DNA of 64,000 bases from Bacteroidota bacterium (GTDB lineage Bacteria > Bacteroidota > Bacteroidia > Bacteroidales > FEN-979). Below the pieces are notes generated by a model. The model did no database searches. It was not told where the DNA came from and worked only from the letters and a program-made list of their open reading frames with translations. The DNA is taken from NCBI GenBank assembly GCA_026391805.1, contig JAPLDJ010000027.1:1-64000 (forward strand), written 5' to 3'. A program made the translations under genes and the position numbers. This document shows positions 50,201 to 58,621 of this stretch, piece after piece. Each line of letters starts with the position of its first letter. The stretch's first letter is position 1.

Positions 50201-50537
50201 CACGACCTTCTGTCCAAGCAGCGGCAAGCCTTTTAAAGACAAGCCCGGACTTTGCCTTTCCGTTCCCACGCTGAATGCAGAAGGGGAAGGCTATTTCCTG
50301 AGCCGGCTGCCCGACAGGGATGTCCTTATCTTCAAACAAAAAGAGGGCATAAAAACACTGACACTTGCCGATGGAAAATATCTCTACGAAACCGAAAATG
50401 TAAAAGCTGCCATCAGCCCGGAGGACTTTACACTTTTGAAGGTTGATTTCCTGACACCCTGCACGAAGGAATCTTATTTTACGACTGCAGCAGAGATGAG
50501 CATAGTGATGAAAGGGGCCATGCAGCTGCCGGTATGA
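47220..50537 (+). CDS. ygfK: YgfK-type iron-sulfur flavoprotein (putative selenate reductase subunit family)
   Basis: The protein has 1105 residues, close to E. coli YgfK (about 1030). The N-terminal 430 residues form a dihydroorotate-dehydrogenase-like barrel (ETPVGVAAGPHSQLALNIVAAWLCGARYIELKT). A GltD/NfnL-like half follows: Fe-S ligands CIHAPCVDTCPANQ (about 468) and CDHLCQLKC, the FAD loop IIGAGPAGLSCAWFLRKAG (about 565) and the NAD(P)H loop VVIIGGGNTAMDAARAA (about 694). The C-terminus has cysteine clusters CLQCDEICNVCVTVCP (about 922) and CNECGNCTTFCPSSG (about 988). It should move electrons between a nicotinamide nucleotide and a molybdoenzyme, most likely the FAD-less XdhD-like protein encoded downstream. 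In gut bacteria ygfK belongs to the gene set needed for anaerobic urate breakdown. It opens a six-gene operon. Confidence 0.88.
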   Translation: MRKFIHLTRDRVSDRFSPLPLPVLLKLTLAEIRLKRFMGIPDNLFFIPDPSDPFRMERYGKILETPVGVAAGPHSQLALNIVAAWLCGARYIELKTIQTLDELNVSKPCIDMQDEGYNCEWSQELKVEQSFREYLNAWILIHILHKELGFVGTPGVIFNMSVGYNLEGIQKENVQEFLKKMQNCTEELNKAKNTIRDIYPAIDELQIPSCISDSVTLSTMHGCPPEEISGIGHYLIEEKKLHTTIKLNPTLVGAELLRHLLNEIGGFSAEVPDSAFGHDLKYDDALKILQSLKAVSSANQLLFSVKLTNTLESLNRKGVFDKKEEMVYMSGRALHPISITLARKLQNDFQGMLDISFSAGADCFNIAPVLACGLKPVTVCSDLLKPGGYGRLWQYIDHLRREFSAAEVNSINDYIHVVSGGNEKSVEEAALLNLNNYADKVRENPAYKKSGITEPDIKTERTLEFFDCIHAPCVDTCPANQDIPGYMYHISKADPAAAFKTIFETNPFPSVTGMVCDHLCQLKCTRINYDEELRIREIKRYVAENENPANDEKPATPCGKKAAIIGAGPAGLSCAWFLRKAGFEVHVFEEKSFPGGMVSAAIPAFRLTGEAIDRDVRRILDSGVILHDNYKVDQENFETIRTTHDILFLAAGAQQSVKIDIEGFGSEGVIDPLDFLFDAKKDPKPLKGKNVVIIGGGNTAMDAARAAYRLVGHEGNVTLIYRRTIREMPADKGEIKAVQEEGIRIIELTNPERVITTDGKVSSLVSSRNVLAMAGKDGRPIPVKVPDSEFEIFCDTIIPAIGQKLSIGFAMPEQLKTTGKGYKTTIDGLYIGGDALRGASTAINAIADGRKAAEEIIADLSLENRKNRRKPEKEIDFPELMKRKSIRQYGVSPAETPLDDRMNFSLVMDSLSGEQAVEEASRCLQCDEICNVCVTVCPNLANFSYRIDPATYHLQKAVRREDGTIGFEPDRTFAVEQSWQILNIRDLCNECGNCTTFCPSSGKPFKDKPGLCLSVPTLNAEGEGYFLSRLPDRDVLIFKQKEGIKTLTLADGKYLYETENVKAAISPEDFTLLKVDFLTPCTKESYFTTAAEMSIVMKGAMQLPV

Positions 50538-50557
50538 ACTTTATAGAATTATGAATT

Positions 50558-52030
50558 ATGATACAACTGACTGATAAAATCGTTGACACAAACATCCTGC
50601 AGAAAGCAGTTGACCGTTACCGCGAAAAAGGCATCATCCTTCCGACGTTTGCACAGATGCAAAATCCGGAGCTTATCCCGGGAAAGATAAAAGACCAGTT
50701 GAAGAAAATTGGCCTCTGGGATCTTCATCCGCTCAACCTTTTCCGGATCACCTGGAAAAATGAACCCGTTCAAAGCGGTGGATTGTTTGGCCGTCCGAAT
50801 TTCCTTGAACTCCCGAAAGCCCTCACCGGCATTGATGCACGGATCGTTGTGATGCTGGGCAAATGGTTCCCGACGGGAGCACACAAGGTCGGGGCTGCCT
50901 ACGGATGCCTTGCGCCGCGCATCATAACAGGCCAGTTTGATCCGACGTATCACAAAGCCGTCTGGCCGTCGACGGGAAATTATTGCCGCGGCGGCGCCTT
51001 TGATTCGTACCTCATGGATGTGACGGCCGTTGCCATCCTCCCTGAGGAGATGAGCCGTGAACGATTCGAATGGCTGAAAGAGATCGGCGCCGAAGTGATC
51101 GCCACGCCAGGATGTGAATCGAATGTCAAGGAGATCTACGACAAATGCTGGGAGATCCGCCGCACGCGGGAGGATTGCATGATCTTCAACCAGTTTGAAG
51201 AGTTCGGAAATTCCTGCTGGCATTATGAAGTCACGGGTCATGCGGTGGAAGAGGTCTTCAGGATGATTGCCGGCGATCGTTTACAACTTGCAGCCTATAT
51301 TTCCGCCACCGGTTCTGCAGGAACCATTGCTGCAGGCGATTACCTTCGGACGAAATTCCCGCATCTGAAGGTTGTGGCTTCGGAAGCGCTGCAATGCCCG
51401 ACGCTGCTGCAGAACGGGTTCGGCGGCCACCGCATCGAAGGCATCGGCGACAAGCATGTTCCCTGGATCCACAATGTGAAAAATACGGACGTGGTAACGG
51501 CCATCGACGATGAGGACTGCATGCGGCTGCTACGTGTTTTCAATGAGAAAGAGGGACATCAGTACCTGACGGACATCGGAGTTAGCAGAGAAATGGCCGG
51601 CAACCTGCAGATGATTGGCATTTCAGGCATCGGGAACATCCTTTCCGCCATAAAAACAGCAAAATATTTTGAGTTGAATGGTGATGATGTCCTTGTAACA
51701 ATTGCCACTGATTCGGCAGAGATGTACGGATCGCGTCTTGAAGAACTGACAGCTGAACGGGGCGCCTATTCGTTGCTCCAGGCCGTAAAGGATCATGAAA
51801 AATGCATGATGGGAACTACCACTGACTATATGAAAGACCTCACATATGCTGACCGGAAAGCGATCCATAACTTGAAATACTTTACCTGGGTCGAACAGCA
51901 GGCTAAGGATGTGGAAGACCTCCGCCGGCTGTGGGACGACCGTTCCGTATGGCCGGAGATCTTCAGCCAGCCGGCCCGCTGGGATGAACTGATCAATGAA
52001 TTCAACGACCGGACGGGTCTTCTGAAATAA
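50558..52030 (+). CDS. Fold-type II PLP-dependent enzyme (cysteine synthase/threonine deaminase-like), purine cluster
   Basis: The protein has 490 residues. PLP-binding Lys110 lies in WFPTGAHKVGAAYG. Substrate and phosphate loops are seen in WPSTGNYCRGGAFDS and ISATGSAGTIAAGDYL. The fold is that of tryptophan synthase beta/cysteine synthase, but the exact subfamily is not one I can name. It starts 20 nt after ygfK and 20 nt before another fold-type II enzyme. In E. coli-type purine clusters this place is held by YgeX, a 2,3-diaminopropionate ammonia-lyase of the same fold. I infer an amino-acid ammonia-lyase or similar elimination step, not proven by sequence. Confidence 0.78.
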   Translation: MIQLTDKIVDTNILQKAVDRYREKGIILPTFAQMQNPELIPGKIKDQLKKIGLWDLHPLNLFRITWKNEPVQSGGLFGRPNFLELPKALTGIDARIVVMLGKWFPTGAHKVGAAYGCLAPRIITGQFDPTYHKAVWPSTGNYCRGGAFDSYLMDVTAVAILPEEMSRERFEWLKEIGAEVIATPGCESNVKEIYDKCWEIRRTREDCMIFNQFEEFGNSCWHYEVTGHAVEEVFRMIAGDRLQLAAYISATGSAGTIAAGDYLRTKFPHLKVVASEALQCPTLLQNGFGGHRIEGIGDKHVPWIHNVKNTDVVTAIDDEDCMRLLRVFNEKEGHQYLTDIGVSREMAGNLQMIGISGIGNILSAIKTAKYFELNGDDVLVTIATDSAEMYGSRLEELTAERGAYSLLQAVKDHEKCMMGTTTDYMKDLTYADRKAIHNLKYFTWVEQQAKDVEDLRRLWDDRSVWPEIFSQPARWDELINEFNDRTGLLK

Positions 52031-52050
52031 TCCTTTATCTTTATAACATT

Positions 52051-53307
52051 ATGAAGGATAAATTTCATTATCAATGCACCGATTGCGGAACAAATTATTC
52101 CGGTGAGAAGGTTCTGTATCTCTGTCCTGCCTGCCGGAAGCTGAACCTCCCGGACCGGCCACCGAAAGGGATCCTGAAAACGGTTTATGATTACTCTTCG
52201 GTCCGGCTTTATTATCCCGGCAAGGATCTTTTCCCTGAGCTGCAGAACGATCATTTTTTGCCGCTTCTGCCGTTAAAAGGAATGGATCACTGGCCCAACC
52301 TGCGGATCGGAAATACACCCCTTTACAGGTTAAACCGGCCTGAAACTGAATTTGAAATCTACCTGAAAGACGATTCACAGAATCCCACCTTTTCGTTCAA
52401 GGACCGTGCGTCGGCACTGGTATCAGCCTGGGCCGGTGAAAACGGAATCAGCACCATCATTGCCGCTTCCACCGGGAATGCAGGATCATCGCTGGCCGGA
52501 ATCTGTGCCGCACAGGGACAGCGATCCTTCATCTTTGTTCCGGCGAAAGCCCCGCTGGCGAAACTGACGCAGATCGTGATGTACGGGGCCACCATCATCC
52601 CGGTGAACGGCACTTACGACACCGCCTTTGACATGAGTGTAAAGGCGACTGAGCTCTTTGGCCTGTACAACCGCAACACCGCTTTCAACCCACTGACCAT
52701 TGAAGGAAAGAAGACGGTTTCTTACGAGATCTTCAGCCAATTGAACGAGCAGGTTCCAGACCGTGTTTTTGTCCCAACCGGCGACGGCGTTATCCTTGCT
52801 GGCGTTTACCGGGGCTTTGAAGATCTTCTCATGCTGGGAATCATCGACCGGATGCCGGTCATTGTGGCGGTTCAGTCGGCGGGAAGTCCGAACATGGTAA
52901 ATAATCTTAATGCACCCGACTTCACGATCACACCTTCAGATACAATTGCAGATTCAATTTCCGTGGATGTGCCGAAGAACTTCAACATGTGTGCACAATT
53001 CCTGGACAAGTACCAGGGGGAACATGTGATCGTCAGCGATGAAGAGATCCTTCAGGCATCCGTTCTGGTATCGCGGAATGCCGGTATCTTTCCGGAACCT
53101 GCTGCTGCCGCTGCCTATGCAGGATTGCTGAAAATGGCAGAAAAGGGACGGATTCCGTCGGGTTCAAAGAATATCGTATTGCTCACCGGCTGCGGGCTGA
53201 AAGATCTCAAATCCGTTCAACCCAAAATTCAGCTTCCTGAACCCGTTGAACCGGATATCAATTCCCTCGAAAGAATTTTCAGGTCTGTGAATAAAAATCT
53301 TTCCTGA
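52051..53307 (+). CDS. Threonine synthase-like fold-type II PLP enzyme, purine cluster
   Basis: The protein has 418 residues. A small zinc-ribbon-like N-terminus (C9, C12, C25, C28) precedes the PLP domain. PLP Lys117 lies in NPTFSFKDRASA, and the phosphate loop is ASTGNAGSSLAG. This is the layout of bacterial threonine synthases of the archaeal-type branch, but no thrA or thrB gene is nearby and the gene sits inside the purine operon, 20 nt after one PLP enzyme and 1 nt before the XdhD-like gene. A dedicated catabolic role is therefore more likely than threonine synthesis (inference). A housekeeping threonine synthase remains possible. Confidence 0.75.
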   Translation: MKDKFHYQCTDCGTNYSGEKVLYLCPACRKLNLPDRPPKGILKTVYDYSSVRLYYPGKDLFPELQNDHFLPLLPLKGMDHWPNLRIGNTPLYRLNRPETEFEIYLKDDSQNPTFSFKDRASALVSAWAGENGISTIIAASTGNAGSSLAGICAAQGQRSFIFVPAKAPLAKLTQIVMYGATIIPVNGTYDTAFDMSVKATELFGLYNRNTAFNPLTIEGKKTVSYEIFSQLNEQVPDRVFVPTGDGVILAGVYRGFEDLLMLGIIDRMPVIVAVQSAGSPNMVNNLNAPDFTITPSDTIADSISVDVPKNFNMCAQFLDKYQGEHVIVSDEEILQASVLVSRNAGIFPEPAAAAAYAGLLKMAEKGRIPSGSKNIVLLTGCGLKDLKSVQPKIQLPEPVEPDINSLERIFRSVNKNLS

Positions 53308-53308
53308 A

Positions 53309-55876
53309 ATGATCACCTTTTTCCTGAACGGCAAAGAAATGAAGTATTCCGGCGACGGGGACCGGACACTGCTTTCATGGCTGCGCGAAACGAAAGGCAT
53401 TACCTCTGTAAAAGACGGTTGTTCGGGACAGGCCACCTGTGGCGCCTGCACGGTGGAAATCAACGGGAAGGCAAAACTTTCCTGTACGCAAAAACTGAAG
53501 TTCCTTGAACAGGCACAGGTCATTACCATGGAAGGAATTCCGGAACCTGTGCGCGATGTGATCGCCCAGGCCTTTGTGAACAAAGGCGCTGTCCAGTGCG
53601 GGTTCTGCACGCCGGGACTGATCATGCGGACGAAGGTGCTTTTTACAGAAAATCCAAATCCTTCCCGTGAGGAAATAAAGAAAGCCATCAACCAGAACCT
53701 TTGCCGCTGCACGGGTTACGTGAAGATCGTGGATGCCATTGAAGATGCGCTGAAAACGCTGGCAACAGGCATTGAGGCTCCTGTTGAGAAGACCGGGATG
53801 GGTGTCGGCGGATCGATGAAGAAATATGAAGCCTATGAAACGGCCATCGGTCAGCGGCCGTTTGTTGATGACTTGAAATTTGAAGGAATGGCATTTGCGG
53901 CCTTGCGGTTCAGCGACCATCCGAGGGCGAAAGTAATTTCCATCGATGATTCGGAAGCACGTTCGATGGAAGGAGTGATCCGTATCATAAAGGCTGCCGA
54001 TGTTACCGGCGACCGATACACAGGGCTTATCATCAGCGACTGGCCGCTGATGATCGCACCGGATGAAACGACACGTTACATCGGCGATGTCATTGCAGGC
54101 GTCGTTGCAACGGATGAAGAGACGGCGCGGGCAGCTGCAGCTCTTATTTCCATTGAATATGAAATCCTCGAACCTGTTTCAGATCCGCATAAGGCACTCG
54201 AAGCAGGCGCTCCGCAGGTTCATCCCGGCAGGTCAAACCTCCTGGAGAAATGCGTTGTACGCCGTGGTGAAGCTGCTGATCAGGTCATTCAGAATTCGAA
54301 GTATGTTGCTTCCGGAATTTTTGAAACGCAGCGCATCGAACATGCCTTCCTGGAAACAGAGGTAGCCATTGCCCTGCCGGAAGGCGAAGGAATTCATCTT
54401 TACAGCCAGGGACAAGGAATTTATGTCGATCAGAAACAGGTCGCCTCGCTGCTTGGCCTTGGCGAGGACAAGGTAAGGGTAACACTTGTTCCCTGCGGAG
54501 GAGGTTTCGGTGGCCGCGAAGACATGACTGTACAGGGACATGCTGCACTTTTTGCATGGCTGTTAAAACAACCTGTAAAAGTTCATCTTACCCGCGAGGA
54601 GTCGATTATCATGCATCCGAAACGGCACCCGGTATGGATGGCTATTTCCATCGGCTGTGATGAGAAGGGAATGCTGACAGGCATGAAGCTTCTTGCCATC
54701 GGCGACACCGGCGCCTATGCATCGGTCGGCACGAAAGTGATGGAACGCGTGGCCGGTCATGCAACAGGAGGATATTTTGTGCCGATCGTAAATATCGAAT
54801 CGCTGACCGTCTATACCAACAATATTCCTTCGGGGGCCATGCGCGGCTTCGGCGCCAACCAGGTAGCGTTTGCACTCGAAAGCTGCATCGATGAACTGTG
54901 TGAAAAAGGAGGTTTCGACCGCTGGCAGTTTCGCTGGGACAATGCTCTTTTTTCAGGCAGGATGACAGCTACCGGGCAGATCCTGGAAAAAGGCGTCGGT
55001 ATCCGGCCATGTTTACTGGCATTGAAAGATCATTTTTATGCGGCGAAATATGCCGGGCTGGCGGTCGGGATAAAAAATTCAGGCGTAGGGAACGGGATGA
55101 CCGATTTCAGTGATGTCAGGATCATCATTCTTGAAGGGGGAAAAGTACGGATCGAACATGGCTGGACCGAGATGGGACAGGGGGTTCAGAACATGGCCAT
55201 CCAGGTGCTTCACGAAGAGACCGGGATCGATCCTGCTTCTGTAACGGTTGTGATTGATACGGATGCCGGCTTGCCCACCGGTATGACCACCTCTTCACGG
55301 GCCACGGCCCTGCTGGGCAATGCGATCATCGATGCAGCCGTTTCCCTCAAAAAAGAGCTAAAGGATCATTCGATCGAACAGCTCGCAGGAAACAGCTATC
55401 ACGGAAAATATTATTGCGACTGGACCACCAAACCTGGCGCTGATGTCGACAGGATCATCACCCATTATTCTTATGGATATGCCGCGCAGCTGGTCGTCCT
55501 GGATGATGAAGGCGAGATCAGCAAGGTCTATGCTGCACATGATGCGGGAAAGATCATGAATCCAATGCTCTTTGAAGGACAGATCCAGGGCGCAGTTCAC
55601 ATGGGGCTGGGCTATGCCCTTACCGAAGACCTCCCCATGGAAAACAGCCGGCTGGTCAGCACAAAACTCCGTGACTGCGGTGTACTCACGGCAACACAAA
55701 CCCCGGAGATAGAGGTGATCGGCATTGAAGAGGAAGATCCGGTCGGTCCTTACGGCGCAAAAGGGATCGGTGAGATCGGACTGGTGCCGACGGCTGCCGC
55801 GGTGGCCAATGCCCTCTTCGCTTACGACGGGATCAGGCGCAAACGATTACCCATGAAACGACCGGGGAAAAGGTGA
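53309..55876 (+). CDS. xdhD: Fused [2Fe-2S]-molybdopterin hydroxylase (XdhD-like, FAD-less)
   Basis: The protein has 855 residues. The N-terminal 160 residues carry two [2Fe-2S] clusters: C38, C44, C47, C59 (DGCSGQATCGACTV ... LSC) and the helical-domain set QCGFCTPG ... CRCTG. The rest is the molybdenum subunit of the xanthine oxidase family: EHAFLET, PCGGGFGGRED (about 396), AMRGFGANQ with the substrate Arg (about 510), EMGQGVQNM (about 620), and the catalytic Glu in KGIGEIGLVP (about 821). It lacks the flavin subunit found in XdhABC. E. coli XdhD and selenium-dependent xanthine dehydrogenases have the same fusion. It would hydroxylate (hypo)xanthine or work in the reductive direction on urate, trading electrons with YgfK. 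Confidence 0.87.
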   Translation: MITFFLNGKEMKYSGDGDRTLLSWLRETKGITSVKDGCSGQATCGACTVEINGKAKLSCTQKLKFLEQAQVITMEGIPEPVRDVIAQAFVNKGAVQCGFCTPGLIMRTKVLFTENPNPSREEIKKAINQNLCRCTGYVKIVDAIEDALKTLATGIEAPVEKTGMGVGGSMKKYEAYETAIGQRPFVDDLKFEGMAFAALRFSDHPRAKVISIDDSEARSMEGVIRIIKAADVTGDRYTGLIISDWPLMIAPDETTRYIGDVIAGVVATDEETARAAAALISIEYEILEPVSDPHKALEAGAPQVHPGRSNLLEKCVVRRGEAADQVIQNSKYVASGIFETQRIEHAFLETEVAIALPEGEGIHLYSQGQGIYVDQKQVASLLGLGEDKVRVTLVPCGGGFGGREDMTVQGHAALFAWLLKQPVKVHLTREESIIMHPKRHPVWMAISIGCDEKGMLTGMKLLAIGDTGAYASVGTKVMERVAGHATGGYFVPIVNIESLTVYTNNIPSGAMRGFGANQVAFALESCIDELCEKGGFDRWQFRWDNALFSGRMTATGQILEKGVGIRPCLLALKDHFYAAKYAGLAVGIKNSGVGNGMTDFSDVRIIILEGGKVRIEHGWTEMGQGVQNMAIQVLHEETGIDPASVTVVIDTDAGLPTGMTTSSRATALLGNAIIDAAVSLKKELKDHSIEQLAGNSYHGKYYCDWTTKPGADVDRIITHYSYGYAAQLVVLDDEGEISKVYAAHDAGKIMNPMLFEGQIQGAVHMGLGYALTEDLPMENSRLVSTKLRDCGVLTATQTPEIEVIGIEEEDPVGPYGAKGIGEIGLVPTAAAVANALFAYDGIRRKRLPMKRPGKR

Positions 55877-55938
55877 GAAGTGAGAAGTGAGAAGTGAAAG
55901 GCGAAAGACGAAAGACGAAAAGAATAGTGAACAGTGAA
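55874..55938 (+). repeat. Simple-repeat tract between xdhD-like and ssnA genes
   Basis: Short units GAGAAGT (three copies), AAAGGCG/AAAGACG (three copies) and AGTGAAC fill most of the 79-bp gap. It is the same style of degenerate short repeat seen near 9.3, 13.5, 30.3 and 39.6 kb. Confidence 0.7.
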
Positions 55939-55955
55939 TATTCAATAGTTTTGTA

Positions 55956-57218
55956 ATGATACTTCTAAAGAACGGCACATACATCAACTGGCAGACGCTG
56001 GAATTCAGAGAGGCAGATATCCTTGTGGAAGAAGGAGCGCAGGGGAACCTGGTTTTTTCTCCCACGGAAGGGCATCCTGTTCCTTCTAAAGTCATTGACT
56101 GTACAGGGAAATACATTACCCATTCCTTTGCCAATGGACATCATCATGTCTATTCTGCACTGGCGATGGGAATGAATCCTCCACGTAAAAACCCGGAAAA
56201 CTTTTTGGAGATCCTGCAATACATCTGGTGGAATTTAGACAAAGCCCTCGATCTTGAGATGATCCGTTCCAGTGCGCTGGTGACAGCCATCGCCTGTGCA
56301 AAAAACGGCATCACTTTCGTCGTCGACCACCATGCATCGCCGTTTGCAGTGGCGGGAAGCCTTGAAACCATTGCGCGCGCCTTCGATGAAGCGGGCGTCG
56401 GGCACCTGCTCTGTTATGAAATTTCCGACCGCGACGGTCTTGATTCAGCCCGGAAAGGGCTGCTGGAAACCGAACATTATCTCCGTCATCGTCAGGGGCT
56501 GGTGGGATTGCATGCCTCGTTCACGGTCAGTGATGATACCCTGGAAAGGGCAGTAGACCTGGCCATCCGGACAGATTCGGGGATCCATATGCATGTTGCA
56601 GAAGATAATTCCGATGAGCTCCATTGCCTGGAGCATTACGGCATGCGTATCATGAACCGGCTGGACCAGGCGGGGGCATTACAATTCCCGAAGACGATCC
56701 TTGCCCATTGTCTTCATCTTGATCAGGCCGAACGGAAGATCGTTGCACAATCATCTGCATGGATCGTTCAGAATACGGAGAGCAACCTGAATAACGGGGT
56801 CGGCCATTTTTCCTCTTCCGGACTTGGCCCGAACATCATGCTTGGCACGGATGGCATGCACAGCGACATGCTGCGGAGCGCGAAAGCTGCTTTTTTTGCA
56901 GGACAGGAATACGATTCCATCGATTCTTATGAAACCTATCGTCGCTTCCGGAATGTTCATCATTATCTGAGCAGAAATGAGTTAACCGGCGATGGAGAGA
57001 ACAACCTCGTCATCCTTGATTATGATTCCCCGACTCCATTTAACCAGTCGAATTTTCCAGGGCATTTTCTTTTTGGGATCGAATCAAAGAATGTTCGTCA
57101 TGTGATTTCAGGAGGGAAATTGATTGTGGAGGATGGGCAGATGCTGACCCTCAATGAACCTGAAATTCTTGCCGAAGCTCAAAAACAGGCTGAAAGGCTC
57201 TGGGCGAAAATGAAGTAA
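55956..57218 (+). CDS. ssnA: SsnA-type amidohydrolase
   Basis: The protein has 420 residues and belongs to the TRZ/ATZ-type amidohydrolases. Metal ligands are placed in FANGHHHVYSALAMG (about 59-73), GIHMHVAEDN, ILAHCLHLD and MLGTDGMHSDML. The MNPPRKNPENFLEILQYIWWNLDKALD stretch is typical of SsnA. In purine-degrading gut bacteria ssnA is part of the urate gene set; the substrate is thought to be a purine-ring intermediate, but this is not settled. It is encoded between the XdhD-like gene and hyuA, with 8 nt to the latter. Confidence 0.85.
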   Translation: MILLKNGTYINWQTLEFREADILVEEGAQGNLVFSPTEGHPVPSKVIDCTGKYITHSFANGHHHVYSALAMGMNPPRKNPENFLEILQYIWWNLDKALDLEMIRSSALVTAIACAKNGITFVVDHHASPFAVAGSLETIARAFDEAGVGHLLCYEISDRDGLDSARKGLLETEHYLRHRQGLVGLHASFTVSDDTLERAVDLAIRTDSGIHMHVAEDNSDELHCLEHYGMRIMNRLDQAGALQFPKTILAHCLHLDQAERKIVAQSSAWIVQNTESNLNNGVGHFSSSGLGPNIMLGTDGMHSDMLRSAKAAFFAGQEYDSIDSYETYRRFRNVHHYLSRNELTGDGENNLVILDYDSPTPFNQSNFPGHFLFGIESKNVRHVISGGKLIVEDGQMLTLNEPEILAEAQKQAERLWAKMK

Positions 57219-57226
57219 TTTCTTTT

Positions 57227-58621
57227 ATGGAAACGTTGCTGATTATTAATGGTATTGTTGTAAATGCCGATGCAAGCCGGAAGGCAGGCGTGGCAGTTAG
57301 CAATGCAAGTATCATTGAAGTCGGCAGCATCAATCCGAAAGCATACCCCGGCGCAGCAATCATTGATGCAAAGGGGAAATATGTACTTCCCGGGGGCATC
57401 GATCCCCATGTTCATTTCGCGTTGCCGACATCTGCCGGAAATTCCTCCGATGATTTTGCATCCGGAAGCAGGGCAGCCATTGCAGGCGGAACGACGACGT
57501 TCATTGATTTTGTCACGCCCCGCCGCGGGCAGACGCTCCAGGACGCCCTTGATCAGCGGAAAGCAGAGGCTGCCGGGAGTCTGATCGACTACAAGTTTCA
57601 CCTCGGTATCAGCGAATGGAATTCAGACATTGCTTCGGAACTGGAGGCCTGTTTTGAAAAAGAGAAGATCACCTCCGTTAAAACCTACGTTGCATACAGA
57701 GAGTCGATCGGGATCAGCTATGATGAACTGGAGCAGGTGATGGAAATTGCAGCCTCGGCCGGAAAGCTTGTCCTGGTTCATTGCGAAGACGGAGAGATAA
57801 TCGCCCGCAAAAGGGATGAACTTTTGCGCCTTGGGAAAACCCGGCCCTGTTATCATGCGGCCTCACGTCCGCCGGAAGCCGAGATCCGTGCGGTTGAAAA
57901 GGTGATCGGATTATCCGCAAAGACAGGGTGTTCTGTTTACATTGTCCATACTTCAACCGCTGAAGCGGCCGACGCCATTGCTTCAGCGAAACGGTCGGGA
58001 TTGCCGGTCTTTGCCGAGACCTGTCCGCAGTATTTAGTTCTTGATGAAGCCGTTTATGATGAGGGACTGGATGATTACAAGGTGCTGCCGTACGTGCTTT
58101 CACCACCGGTCCGTTCAGCCTTTGACCGTGAACGACTCTGGGAAGGTTTGTCGGACGGTACGTTCGACACGGTAGCTACCGACCATTGTCCGTTCAACCT
58201 TTACGGTCAGAAGGATCAGGGAATTGATGATTTTACAAAGATCCCGAACGGGGCAGGAGGGATTGAACACCGGTTCAGCTTGCTTTATACTTTTGGTGTT
58301 TCGGAGGGAAGGTTCAATTTGAACCAATTCGTTAAACTGGTCTCCGCCCGTCCGGCAGAGCTGTTCGGGATGGCTGACCGCAAAGGCGGGATCGAAAAAG
58401 GATATGATGCCGATATCGTGATCTGGGACCCGGATGCACAAGGCAGGATCAGTGCTGAGCATCATTTCCAGCGATGCGATACCGATATTTATGAAGGATT
58501 TCAGATCCGCGGTAAACCCGAACTCGTTATTGTGAATGGCAGGATCGCCTTCCGGAACGGGAAATTTGAAAATATTGATCTGAAAGGCCGTTACCTTCCT
58601 GACCTGAACACGGTCAGATAA
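57227..58621 (+). CDS. hyuA: Dihydropyrimidinase/hydantoinase-type amidohydrolase (HyuA)
   Basis: The protein has 464 residues. The binuclear-metal site is complete: GGIDPHVHF (about 57-65), the carboxylated Lys in SVKTYVAYRES, LVHCEDGE, YIVHTST and ATDHCPFN. These features and the overall length match D-hydantoinase/dihydropyrimidinase and allantoinase. In the cluster it would open a cyclic amide formed from the purine skeleton. It is the last gene of the plus-strand operon. Its stop overlaps the end of the convergent ygeW gene by 8 nt. Confidence 0.87.
   Translation: METLLIINGIVVNADASRKAGVAVSNASIIEVGSINPKAYPGAAIIDAKGKYVLPGGIDPHVHFALPTSAGNSSDDFASGSRAAIAGGTTTFIDFVTPRRGQTLQDALDQRKAEAAGSLIDYKFHLGISEWNSDIASELEACFEKEKITSVKTYVAYRESIGISYDELEQVMEIAASAGKLVLVHCEDGEIIARKRDELLRLGKTRPCYHAASRPPEAEIRAVEKVIGLSAKTGCSVYIVHTSTAEAADAIASAKRSGLPVFAETCPQYLVLDEAVYDEGLDDYKVLPYVLSPPVRSAFDRERLWEGLSDGTFDTVATDHCPFNLYGQKDQGIDDFTKIPNGAGGIEHRFSLLYTFGVSEGRFNLNQFVKLVSARPAELFGMADRKGGIEKGYDADIVIWDPDAQGRISAEHHFQRCDTDIYEGFQIRGKPELVIVNGRIAFRNGKFENIDLKGRYLPDLNTVR

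Noticed and set aside
50549-51241. 230-residue minus-strand frame inside the first PLP enzyme gene
   Set aside because: It overlaps a well-supported enzyme in the opposite frame and shows no family features.
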